DNA of 40,227 bases, taken from positions 1 through 40,227 of the forward strand of contig JAKEGJ010000005.1 of NCBI GenBank assembly GCA_022627495.1. Direction: 5' to 3'. Position numbers and translations under genes: made by a program. This stretch comes from Microcaldota archaeon. Lineage in GTDB: Archaea; Micrarchaeota; Micrarchaeia; Anstonellales; Bilamarchaeaceae. The notes under the pieces are model-generated. The model was not told the DNA's origin and ran no database searches. It was given only the letters and a program-made list of their open reading frames with translations. Position 1 is the stretch's first letter; every line of letters starts with the position of its first letter. This document shows positions 8,919 through 16,663 of the stretch, piece by piece.

Positions 8919-9727
8919 ATCCCCGCACCCGATGCCGCAGATGCGGCTGCCTGCAATCCTGCCTCCTTCGACATGTGCTCCTCCTCAATCAGCCTCAGGG
9001 CGATTTCCCGGATTGCTTCGTTTCTTGGGACGAGCAAGTCCCTCCAGAATCCGCGCTCCCTGCTGAACTGGATGGAGGCCCCCGGCTTCTCATCGTTATA
9101 CGCCGGCCTGATGACGCAGAAATACGGCTTGCGGCCGTAGAGCTCCCCAAGCAGCTCCCCTTTCCGCCTGCTCTTGAAATTCTTGCGGCAGCCGTTCATC
9201 AGCGTGATTTCGAATATGGCCGGGGCCGTGTCCCCGCTATCGTGGATTTCTCCGACAAGGTCAATCTCGGCTATCATCCGCGTGGTCCGTCCGCTGCCCG
9301 TGGGCTTATAGAAAACAGCCGAGCCTCGGGAATCCGTCATGAAGCGCCTGCCGCCATCCAGCTCGCCGGAGGTGTTCCTGAGCACCGACAAAAGCTCCGG
9401 ATTCTCCTGGGAAAACCTCAAAATTGACATCTGGACTGCTGTCTCGAATAGGAAGCCGAGGTAGTAGCTGAGGTGGCTTTTTTCGCCGCCGCTGCGCATG
9501 CGCTCGAAATTGCGGAATTTGGTGGCCCGGAAGTTCTTCTCTATCTCCTCCACCCTGCACCCGTCCCTGGCTATCGCTTCTGCAAGCGGCGCAAAAACCA
9601 TCCTGTCGGCCGGTTCCGTGCGGAAGGCCGGCTTATAGTCATCGTGCCTGTGCTTCTTCATCGTGCGGGCAAGCTCGTCAAGCTGCTTGCCGCTTAGCCT
9701 CGAGATATCGATTAGCCTGGCCGCCAT
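8915..9727 (-). CDS. PD-(D/E)xK nuclease-like protein, unknown system
   Basis: 270 residues, soluble. A restriction-nuclease-like pattern can be read: a helix with Glu95 (GFLFETAV), a strand with Asp156 (AEIDLVGEI), then Glu173 in IFEIT followed by NG and basic residues Lys182, Lys185, Lys189. This resembles the E-x-T-(x)n-K variants of PD-(D/E)xK nucleases, where the Lys is displaced to the next helix. The first 75 residues are helical and basic. No family name can be given. TATA-like TTTTTATATAC centred 25 nt upstream of the ATG supports the start. First gene of a two-gene operon with the two-TM protein. Confidence 0.5.
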   Translation of the reverse strand: MAARLIDISRLSGKQLDELARTMKKHRHDDYKPAFRTEPADRMVFAPLAEAIARDGCRVEEIEKNFRATKFRNFERMRSGGEKSHLSYYLGFLFETAVQMSILRFSQENPELLSVLRNTSGELDGGRRFMTDSRGSAVFYKPTGSGRTTRMIAEIDLVGEIHDSGDTAPAIFEITLMNGCRKNFKSRRKGELLGELYGRKPYFCVIRPAYNDEKPGASIQFSRERGFWRDLLVPRNEAIREIALRLIEEEHMSKEAGLQAAASAASGAGI

Positions 9728-9745
9728 AATCTTTTTATGGTTAAA

Positions 9746-9757
9746 AGTATATAAAAA
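9746..9757 (-). promoter_or_regulatory. TATA box of the nuclease/two-TM operon
   Basis: Minus-strand TTTTTATATAC, centred about 25 nt before the ATG at 9727, predicts a leaderless transcript for the two-gene operon. Confidence 0.55.
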
Positions 9758-9861
9758 TGTATTTATTTGCGGCTACCCTCGCGGCCGCCCGCTCGCACTG
9801 CATATGCTGAAACCGGTTGCAACAGCCTCAAGATTAGCCTTAATAAATCCGGGCCGGGAAA

Positions 9862-10839
9862 ATGCGCAGAATGGACGCGTTCATCGATCTTGCCGCGCGG
9901 GGCAAGGGGGGATTCTTGCGCTACGCCCTGTCGCTTGCGCTCGTCCTTTTCATGTGGCTTGCCGTGGGCTCGGTCCCGCTTGCGCTCGTTGTGCTGATAA
10001 ACCGCGGAATGCCCTTCGAGTGGCAGGGCGAGCCGGCAGTGCCCGGGCCCCTAAGCGGCATTGACCCGGTGCTCACATTCTATGTCCCGGTCGCATTCTC
10101 GTTCATCGCGCTCGCCGCCGGCCTTTTCGCATCGGTCCGCTACATCCATGGCAGGCCGCTCCTTTCCCTGATTACTCCCGCCGCCGGCATCAATTACGGG
10201 CGCGTTTTGACTGGCTTCTTGATTTTCCTCGCATTCAACGTCGTGGGAAACGTTGTATCATACCTCATCGAACCATCGTCGTTCGCGCTTTCGCTGGAAC
10301 CCTGGCGGCTACTTGTCTTCGCCCCCATTTACCTTCTGCTGACCGCAATCCAGACTACGACTGAAGAGATGCTTTTCCGAGGCTACCTGCTCCAGGGGCT
10401 GGGGCGGGCGGTCGGGAGGCCGGCGTTCGCGGCATTCCTCTCCTCCATCCTGTTCATGCTCGTGCACCTGGGCAATCCGGAGATGTCGAACGGATTTTTG
10501 CTGGCAGCCGCCTACTACTTCTGCGTCGGCTTGTGGCTCTCGCTCGTGACAGTTAGGGATGGGACGAGCGAGCTTGCAATCGGCGCGCACGCCGCGAACA
10601 ACATGTTCATCCTCATTGTCAATTACAAGTCATCCGCGCTGGAACTTGTGCCCTCGGTTTTCAAGATGACGCAAGCCGGCCCGGCTGATATGGCGCTGTC
10701 GCTGGGGCTTTTCATCGTCATGTCTGCGGCAGCCTACATCCTGCTCTTTAGCGGCAATAAGAAACGAATTCGTCAAGGCGCACCCGCAGCGTCGTCTGGG
10801 CAGGCGCCAGCCGCGAGCCGGCCTCCGGGTCGTAAGTGA
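9862..10839 (+). CDS. CPBP-family intramembrane metalloprotease
   Basis: 325 residues with about seven or eight hydrophobic segments. The CPBP (Abi/CAAX) motifs are present in order: TTEEMLFRG (Glu168-Glu169 and Arg173, motif 1), FMLVHLGN (motif 2 His) and GAHAANNMF (motif 3 His and Asn). Family members cleave substrates in the membrane, for example prenylated proteins or bacteriocin-related peptides; the substrate here is unknown. The Ala/Pro-rich tail after residue 300 is encoded in DNA shared with the convergent gene. TATA-like TTAATAAAT at about 9838-9846 fits a start at 9862 or the second ATG at 9871. Confidence 0.85.
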   Translation: MRRMDAFIDLAARGKGGFLRYALSLALVLFMWLAVGSVPLALVVLINRGMPFEWQGEPAVPGPLSGIDPVLTFYVPVAFSFIALAAGLFASVRYIHGRPLLSLITPAAGINYGRVLTGFLIFLAFNVVGNVVSYLIEPSSFALSLEPWRLLVFAPIYLLLTAIQTTTEEMLFRGYLLQGLGRAVGRPAFAAFLSSILFMLVHLGNPEMSNGFLLAAAYYFCVGLWLSLVTVRDGTSELAIGAHAANNMFILIVNYKSSALELVPSVFKMTQAGPADMALSLGLFIVMSAAAYILLFSGNKKRIRQGAPAASSGQAPAASRPPGRK

Positions 10840-11347
10840 TGCGGAAATACGCCCCGGCTTCATTTTGATGCCCGCCGAGCGACATCAGCTGGTGCGCAAT
10901 ATTCGTCCGTACGAATTCGGATATGTCGCATTCCGCGGTTTTTGCGCACAGGCCCACGAGTTTCCCTTTGGCGGTTTGGTAGCCGCCCTTGCTGTAGTAA
11001 AAATCGGCCTTCGGGTCCAGAATCACCCGCTCAAGCGTATCGTCAGGCCGGATGACGCTAAGGCGCGCTTCGATTACGCATCCGGGATAGATGCCTGCGT
11101 TGAGCACGGTGTCAGCCTGCTTGGCCGGAGGCGGCATTTTCCCGCGTTCCCATGGCGGTGCTTCCCCGGCATTCGCACTGCCGGTTGCGGCCGGGACTTC
11201 GACAACTACGGGAACTGGGGAGGGATGGGCGTCGTTCTTCGGCATGCCCCCGCATTCGACGAGGACCATCGGCGCGGCAATTGCGGCCGCTTTCGCAATC
11301 TTCCCTGCTTTATCCGATATCAGGCTTCTGGCGGCAAGAGTCTTCAT
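10748..11347 (-). CDS. Putative lipoprotein of unknown function
   Basis: 199 residues from the ATG at 11347 (a longer start at 11356 is possible). The N-terminus is basic then hydrophobic and ends at VECGG, a plausible lipidation Cys; a Pro/Ala-rich linker with PPWERGKMPPP leads to a beta-rich domain with four Cys (GCVIEA, GLCAKTAECD, SYCR). Unknown family. ATATAT at 11367-11372 is about 23 nt upstream of 11347, supporting this start as leaderless. Its 3' end overlaps the convergent CPBP gene by 92 nt. Confidence 0.55.
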   Translation of the reverse strand: MKTLAARSLISDKAGKIAKAAAIAAPMVLVECGGMPKNDAHPSPVPVVVEVPAATGSANAGEAPPWERGKMPPPAKQADTVLNAGIYPGCVIEARLSVIRPDDTLERVILDPKADFYYSKGGYQTAKGKLVGLCAKTAECDISEFVRTNIAHQLMSLGGHQNEAGAYFRITYDPEAGSRLAPAQTTLRVRLDEFVSYCR

Positions 11348-11459
11348 GAATAGCACCTTCGCATGAATATATCTGGCGTGAAGCCATTTTAAATGTTGTT
11401 ATTTTTTGTAATTTATGATAATTAGCGCGGATGCGGCCCCTTATCAGCCCGGGCGCAAA

Positions 11460-12002
11460 TCAGCCGCCGTAATATGCGCGGAGCTCGTCGAAACCTACGC
11501 TTGCCGTCCCGTAGTTGGTTTCAACGGAGCACGAGCGGGCCGCTAGCGAGCAGTCGATATTGGCGAAATATTTCGTTATGGGATCTGCAGTGCGTATGTC
11601 GCATTCGTAGCTTTTTTTCGTGGCTGTAGCGCTTTCATCGCACGTGCAGCTGTAAACCATGGCCGCGCTGGAGCCGGCCTCCTCCTTCGCCCTGGCCAGG
11701 CATGCCGTCTGGACATTTGCCGTATCTATGCTGTTCCATAGCGACATGTCCTCCGCGCTGATATTGCCCGTGGTGGTATTGTGATATATTGGTCCGCCTT
11801 CCCCTCCGTTTGGGGTGCTTCCGCTGGAGGCGCCGCCGGTCCCGTTCTGGGGACCTCCGGCGCCGAGAATGGGGGGCGACGAGCCGAAAAAGAGTATCGC
11901 AACCAATCCGCAGGAAAAAACAAACAGGAGAAGGATTGCCGCCGCACCGAGCAGGTAGAACATGCGCGCAGAACCCTTCTTCGCTTTGCTCACTTCATCC
12001 AT
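11460..12002 (-). CDS. Membrane-anchored Cys-rich protein downstream of the dehydrogenase
   Basis: 180 residues: a basic cytoplasmic start, one strong membrane segment at about 15-40 (MFYLLGAAAILLLFVFSCGL), a Gly/Ser/Asn-rich linker, then a small external domain with six Cys (CLARAK, CTCDES, YECD, DCSLAARSCS). Unknown family. It overlaps the end of the dehydrogenase gene by 13 nt and must be co-transcribed with it. Confidence 0.6.
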   Translation of the reverse strand: MDEVSKAKKGSARMFYLLGAAAILLLFVFSCGLVAILFFGSSPPILGAGGPQNGTGGASSGSTPNGGEGGPIYHNTTTGNISAEDMSLWNSIDTANVQTACLARAKEEAGSSAAMVYSCTCDESATATKKSYECDIRTADPITKYFANIDCSLAARSCSVETNYGTASVGFDELRAYYGG

Positions 12003-13093
12003 CCCCGGTTGCGCATGGCGTCGGCCACGCGTTCCCTGGCGATTTCCATGGCCGCCTTGCGAGTGTCGTGGTCCTTCGTCCGTTCAAGCATCACTTTGGT
12101 GTTGTGCTTCAGCTTGCCCTCTACGACCTTGAACATGGTTTCGCTGTCCCAGCCCATGGTCTCGCAGTAGCTTGAAATCACGCCCCCGGCATTCGCCACG
12201 AAGTCCGGGAGCACCACGACGCCCTTCTTCATTAGCACCTGCTCTATTTCGTATTTGGCCGGCAAATTCGCGGCTTCCGCGACCATCTTCGCCTTGACGT
12301 TGGCGACGTTGTTCTTGTTGATGACATCCGGCCTAGCACCCGGCACCAGTATGTCGACAGGCATCTCGAACAGCTTGGCGGCGTCGAGCTTCTCGCCGTG
12401 CGCAGCTGTTACCGTTCCTTTTTCGGCCTTTATTTTCATCAGGTCCGCGTACTTGAGCCCGTTTTTGTCGTAAATGGTTCCCTTGGAATCCGATACCGCC
12501 ACCACCTTCGCCCCCCATTCGGTCAGGAATTTCATGGTGAAAGTGCCGACGTTGCCGAAGCCTTCTATGGCAACGGTCATGCCATGCAGGTCCTTGCCCG
12601 CGAACTCAGTCGCTGTCCTTGCGGAAACCGCGACGCCGAATCCCGTGGAGCCTAATTCGTGCGGAAGGCCGCCGACACTGTGCGGCTTGCCGGTGCAGGC
12701 CATCGGGGTGCCGATTTCGTCTGCGAACTGCGCCATCTCCCTCTCGGTCGTGTTCATGTCCGGCCCGGCGATGTACGAGTCCGGTATGACTTCCCTGATT
12801 TTCCTGGCAAAGGCGCGCATGTGCGCCTCCTTCTGCTCCGGAGTGAGCTTCCTGGGGTCGGCACGGATGCCGCTTTTTGCCCCGCCGAACGGCAGGTCGG
12901 CCATCGCGTTCTTCCACGTCATGGCGCGTGCGAGCCCCATCACTTCCTCGGTCGTGACGTCAGGAACCATCCTGATGCCGCCCTTCCCCGGGCCGCGCGC
13001 CGTGTTATGGATGGCGCAAACGCCTTGCATCCCGGTCTTCTGGTCGTACACCTCAATGATCTTCTCAAACCCGAATTCGTCTTCCCTTCGCAT
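11990..13093 (-). CDS. Glutamate/leucine-type amino acid dehydrogenase (short form)
   Basis: 367 residues of the Glu/Leu/Phe/Val dehydrogenase family, catalysing NAD(P)-dependent oxidative deamination or the reverse. N-terminal domain: GPGKGGIRMVPD, Lys61 in MTWKNA, catalytic Lys73 in LPFGGAKSGI, and Asp112 in GPDMNTTERE. The nucleotide-binding domain carries GFGNVG at 178-183. The PDMNT context is more like glutamate than leucine dehydrogenases, but the protein is about 50 residues shorter than a usual archaeal GDH, mainly at the N-terminus, and is nearer the leucine-dehydrogenase length; substrate is left open. A TATA-rich stretch lies at 13139-13153 and GAGG precedes the ATG. Confidence 0.88.
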   Translation of the reverse strand: MRREDEFGFEKIIEVYDQKTGMQGVCAIHNTARGPGKGGIRMVPDVTTEEVMGLARAMTWKNAMADLPFGGAKSGIRADPRKLTPEQKEAHMRAFARKIREVIPDSYIAGPDMNTTEREMAQFADEIGTPMACTGKPHSVGGLPHELGSTGFGVAVSARTATEFAGKDLHGMTVAIEGFGNVGTFTMKFLTEWGAKVVAVSDSKGTIYDKNGLKYADLMKIKAEKGTVTAAHGEKLDAAKLFEMPVDILVPGARPDVINKNNVANVKAKMVAEAANLPAKYEIEQVLMKKGVVVLPDFVANAGGVISSYCETMGWDSETMFKVVEGKLKHNTKVMLERTKDHDTRKAAMEIARERVADAMRNRGWMK

Positions 13094-13190
13094 AGCAATT
13101 GACCTCGTGGTAATTTTTGTTCTCTATCCATAGCAGGTTTTAAAAATATATACCGGGGGGCATCGTCATTCGACGCACCGCCCGAAACGG

Positions 13191-14810
13191 TCATAGCGGC
13201 ACGCATCTCCTTCCCGCGGCGTCGCACCCTGCCGGGCAGGGGTAATCCTCGTATCCGACCGTGTTCCCGTCGCAGTGCCATTCGCGCAGGACCGTACTGT
13301 TCCGGCACATGTCCTCCTCGAAACGCAATCCCTTGGTCACATTGCCGGCCGTGATGTGGTCCAGTCCGCCGTCCGAATCCGAGCACGCCGAATCGACGCA
13401 TTTGCTCATGAAGCAGTACTGCTCGTCGCTGCATGCGATTTTGTCTGCGGCAAGCCAGTTGCTGTCGCAGTAATACTCGACCACCGTCCGGTTGTTTTGG
13501 CAGTAGTCCGAGACGTCGCTGGCGTACCCGGTTGCGCTCGTCATGGAGGCTGAACCCGATTCGTTCTCGTCCCTTCCGCCATCGCTGTCGGCGCAGTAGG
13601 CCTGGGCGCACCTGCCCATCCAGCACACGGCCCGCACGCTTCCTCCGTAATATGAATAGCAGTCGACGTTTATTGATGCGTAGTCGCCGGAATCGCAGTA
13701 ATACTCCTTCAGGTTGGTCAGGTTGGTGCATTCGTCGTTCCGGATTAGCGAGCCGATTGTGACAGAGCCCGAAGTGACAGGCACTTCGCCCAGGTCGCTG
13801 TCGAAGCATCCGGCCGGGACGCACCTGCCGGATAAGCACGTCTCGTCGCTTCCGCATTCCATGGCCGCGCCCGCGGGAGTCCCTTCCTCGCAATAATACT
13901 CCATCACGCTGGCGTTTCCCGTGCATGTGTCATTATACGTATCCGGTCCCTTCCTGACTGTGCCCGCCTCTCCCTTCACCCTGCCGCCGTCGCTGTCCAA
14001 GCATAGGACTGGCTCGCAGGCGCCATTGTTGCATTCGAAACCCGAGCCGCAGAGGACGTCCGCCGCCGCCATCTCTTCCCCGATGCACCGGTATTCCCTG
14101 AGGATGGCCGCGTTCGTGCAGTAGTCTGCATACGCTCCATGCTCGGTGGCAAGAGTGCCTTTCTCGTAAATGTCGTTTTCCCCATCGCTTTCATTGCAGC
14201 GCGGCTGCGCTGCGCAGGCGCCTCCGGAGCAGTATTCGCCCGCCGGGCATTCCAATGACGCGCTCATGATGGCGTTTCCCGGACCGCAGTAATATTCCGT
14301 CACCGATACGGTCCCATTGCAAATGTCCGCATATGCGCCGCCCTCTTTCCGGACCGTGCCCTTTGTATGGATGTCAGTTCCATCGTCGCTGTCGCTGCAG
14401 AGGTCGCCGATGCAGGCGCCGTTTTCGCACAGCGTCCCTGCCGGGCATGCCGCCGTCTCGACTTTAAGCTCCCCGCTTTCGCAGTAGTTCTCCTGCACGC
14501 TTCCATTGCCGATGCAGAAATCCTCCATTGCAGGCTGGCCGCGCTTCTGGGATGTTCCGCGGATAAGCAGGTTCTTCCCCCCGTCCGAATCCGAGCAGAG
14601 CGTCTCTGGCTTTGTGGCATTGCTCTGGCACATTCCACGATAATCCATTTTCACCCCGGACTGCGCCGCCAGGCATGGGTTCTGGTATGTTACCGCGTCC
14701 TCGCCGCATACATAATCGACTTCGGTTCCGCACTGCTGCTGCGATGCGCACCCTGCCAGGAAAATCACTGCCGCCAGAAGCTGGGCTACCCAGATAATGC
14801 TCCCTCTCAT
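13191..14810 (-). CDS. Surface lipoprotein with a Kazal-like domain and seven DSDGG cysteine repeats
   Basis: 539 residues. Lipobox LAGC with Cys21 after a hydrophobic signal. Residues 27-61 (CGTEVDYVCGEDAVTYQNPC...GMC) match the Kazal pattern C-x-VCG-D-TY-N-C. From 72 to the end are seven units of about 63-70 residues, each beginning C-x-DSDGG, then a Gly-rich stretch, a D-x-C, an (V/L)xEYYC step and two closing Cys (CxxGxC). Units 3, 5 and 7 deviate (NESDG, DSDLG, EWHC). Likely an external binding or protease-inhibitor-type protein; function is unknown. Such repeats recur in uncultured archaeal surface proteins as far as I recall. Confidence 0.75.
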   Translation of the reverse strand: MRGSIIWVAQLLAAVIFLAGCASQQQCGTEVDYVCGEDAVTYQNPCLAAQSGVKMDYRGMCQSNATKPETLCSDSDGGKNLLIRGTSQKRGQPAMEDFCIGNGSVQENYCESGELKVETAACPAGTLCENGACIGDLCSDSDDGTDIHTKGTVRKEGGAYADICNGTVSVTEYYCGPGNAIMSASLECPAGEYCSGGACAAQPRCNESDGENDIYEKGTLATEHGAYADYCTNAAILREYRCIGEEMAAADVLCGSGFECNNGACEPVLCLDSDGGRVKGEAGTVRKGPDTYNDTCTGNASVMEYYCEEGTPAGAAMECGSDETCLSGRCVPAGCFDSDLGEVPVTSGSVTIGSLIRNDECTNLTNLKEYYCDSGDYASINVDCYSYYGGSVRAVCWMGRCAQAYCADSDGGRDENESGSASMTSATGYASDVSDYCQNNRTVVEYYCDSNWLAADKIACSDEQYCFMSKCVDSACSDSDGGLDHITAGNVTKGLRFEEDMCRNSTVLREWHCDGNTVGYEDYPCPAGCDAAGRRCVPL

Positions 14811-14882
14811 GAGCGGAATACGGAGAATAGGATTAAGATGATATCGAATGGCGGTTTTGGGGGGGAGCGTTGCCCTTCGCCA

Positions 14883-15641
14883 TCATGGCCGCGCCAGCGC
14901 TTTCCTCGCCCGCTCCATCAGCGCGCCGCGCCATTCCCCATCTCCGATTTTCCCTATCGCCGAATCGAGGAAGCCCCCGACAATCAGGCCTGATGCGTCC
15001 TCCCGCCCCACGCCCCTCGACATCAGATAAAACAGCTTGGCCTCGTCAATCTGGGAGACCGATGCCGCATGCCGGGACGATACGTCGTTGTTCTCTATCT
15101 CCAGCTCCGGGTTCGCGCTGGCTCTGGCTTCCGGCCCAAGGAGCATCACATGCTCTGCCAGGAAAGATTCCGCTCCGGCTCCCCCTTTGCCGACCTTTAT
15201 CCTGCCCCCCAGCCTTGCTGAGGCCGACTCCCCCACGACGCCCTTCACGAGCACATCGCCTTTCGTGCCCTTCGCCTCATGGCAGAGGAGGGTGTCCAGG
15301 CCAAGCTCGCACTCATCCCTGCTGATGAACGCGTGGATGTCGTACGCTTCCGCCCCCGTCCCCTCCAGTATGCTGCTGACCGAGGCCTTCGCTCCGGAGA
15401 GCCAGAGGAACGAGCTATGGACGATAGCGCCCGGCCCTACGTGGTTCGTCAGCGCGAACGTTGCACCGGTATCGCTGACCATGCAGCAATGGACGCGGCT
15501 TTTTTCACCGGCATAAAGCTCGATTTTGGCGTCCCCTGCGGGTTTGAAGACTATCCTCGCCTCCGCCCCCGCCTCGACCCTGACTTCGGAGCCGCCAATG
15601 ACTATCGCCGACTGCCCGTTCCCCACTTCCAGTTTCCTCAT
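14883..15641 (-). CDS. sufD: SufD-like Fe-S cluster assembly protein (short)
   Basis: 252 residues of the SufB/SufD beta-helix family: repeated short beta turns through the middle (GAIVHSSFLWLSGAKA), ending in the diagnostic EIENNDVSSRHAASVSQIDEAKLFYLMSRGV...LIVGGFLD block. It lacks the N-terminal extension of bacterial SufD, as many archaeal forms do. With SufB and the ATPase SufC it would form the scaffold complex. TTTATAAT at 15665-15672 centres 27 nt before the ATG, so leaderless. It lies on the minus strand with one unrelated plus-strand gene between it and sufB. Confidence 0.82.
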   Translation of the reverse strand: MRKLEVGNGQSAIVIGGSEVRVEAGAEARIVFKPAGDAKIELYAGEKSRVHCCMVSDTGATFALTNHVGPGAIVHSSFLWLSGAKASVSSILEGTGAEAYDIHAFISRDECELGLDTLLCHEAKGTKGDVLVKGVVGESASARLGGRIKVGKGGAGAESFLAEHVMLLGPEARASANPELEIENNDVSSRHAASVSQIDEAKLFYLMSRGVGREDASGLIVGGFLDSAIGKIGDGEWRGALMERARKALARP

Positions 15642-15663
15642 CAGACCTTTTTTAGCCGGCCAT

Positions 15664-15672
15664 CTTTATAAT
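15664..15672. promoter_or_regulatory. TATA element at sufD promoter
   Basis: The minus-strand ATTATAAAG box sits 27 nt before sufD. The same bases read as CTTTATAAT on the plus strand, so the site could fire both ways, though the plus-strand gene has its own box at 15754-15762. Confidence 0.5.
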
Positions 15673-15783
15673 CCGCCCCCCGCGTCCCCCGCCCGCATAC
15701 GGGCCGGAGGGCTGCGGCTTATGGAAAATGTGTTTGAAAAAGTAAAGAAAAGGATTATAAAACAATTCGGGCATGAGTGTATC

Positions 15784-16638
15784 ATGGCGGGAAACAGGAT
15801 GGAAGGCGCGCCCGGGGCGCAATCAGATGCGAAGGCGCAGCACGACTCTTCATCCACCTTGGCATTCGATGCCGTCAGGCTCCGTGTCGAAGGGCCTTCA
15901 GGGCCGATGCCCGCGACGCCCGCGCGCATCCTTGAGGCGCTCCGGGAAAAAATCGCAAAATGCCGCGTCATGGTGAACGAATCGGGCATAGCATCCGAGA
16001 TGAACCCTGACGGGACCATGTCGGTGTACCGGAACCTGCACAAGAACCTTAAGGGGGCGTGGGTGCTGAACATCCAGAATTCCGGAAAAGACGGCGGGGA
16101 CCTGCGTTTCATTGTCGGGCGCACCCGCTCCACCTGGGTTCTTCTTTACGACCAGTCCCCCGAGTCTATTTACGAGAACCCGAAATTCATGAGCATCGAC
16201 CTTAAGAAGCGGGACGTTGTCGTGCTGGAAAACGGGAAGACGATGTACCTTTCGCGCATCTCGCGGCACGAGTTAGACGCGCTGAACGGAGTCGCGGCGG
16301 TGTGCTGCGGGAAGAAGCCGGCTTTGAAAAAAGACACGCTCGCGCCCGGCCATGAGGATGTCCCGTCGTATTCCGATCTGGCCGCGAAGCTGCGCGCCTC
16401 CGGCGAAGTGCACAGCGAGGACCTCTTATTCGACATGAAGGAATTCGCCGACGGCATCCGGTTCATAACCGCGCTGCAGGATGCAAGCGGCAATGCGCAC
16501 TACTACATCGTGTCCGGGGAAGAGGAGCATGCGTTCTGGCTCTATGTGAATGCGGATGGGGGGGCGCCCGAAGGCGCTATTTTCAAGACGACATTCCGGT
16601 ACATGGACGACTCGTGCGTCCTCTATCGGGAAGGATGA
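15784..16638 (+). CDS. Unknown soluble protein inside the suf region
   Basis: 284 residues from ATG 15784, chosen because ATTATAAAA at 15754-15762 is 26 nt upstream; an in-frame ATG at 15721 would add 21 basic residues. No signal peptide or membrane span. The sequence alternates helix (PATPARILEALREKIAKCRVMV) and beta segments, with paired Cys (AAVCCGKK). No family recognised. It is transcribed opposite to sufD and converges on sufB with 25 nt between the stops. Conserved placement within suf loci of relatives would be needed to link it to Fe-S assembly. Confidence 0.6.
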   Translation: MAGNRMEGAPGAQSDAKAQHDSSSTLAFDAVRLRVEGPSGPMPATPARILEALREKIAKCRVMVNESGIASEMNPDGTMSVYRNLHKNLKGAWVLNIQNSGKDGGDLRFIVGRTRSTWVLLYDQSPESIYENPKFMSIDLKKRDVVVLENGKTMYLSRISRHELDALNGVAAVCCGKKPALKKDTLAPGHEDVPSYSDLAAKLRASGEVHSEDLLFDMKEFADGIRFITALQDASGNAHYYIVSGEEEHAFWLYVNADGGAPEGAIFKTTFRYMDDSCVLYREG

Positions 16639-16663
16639 ATTGCGCCTGCCCGCATGAGCGCTG

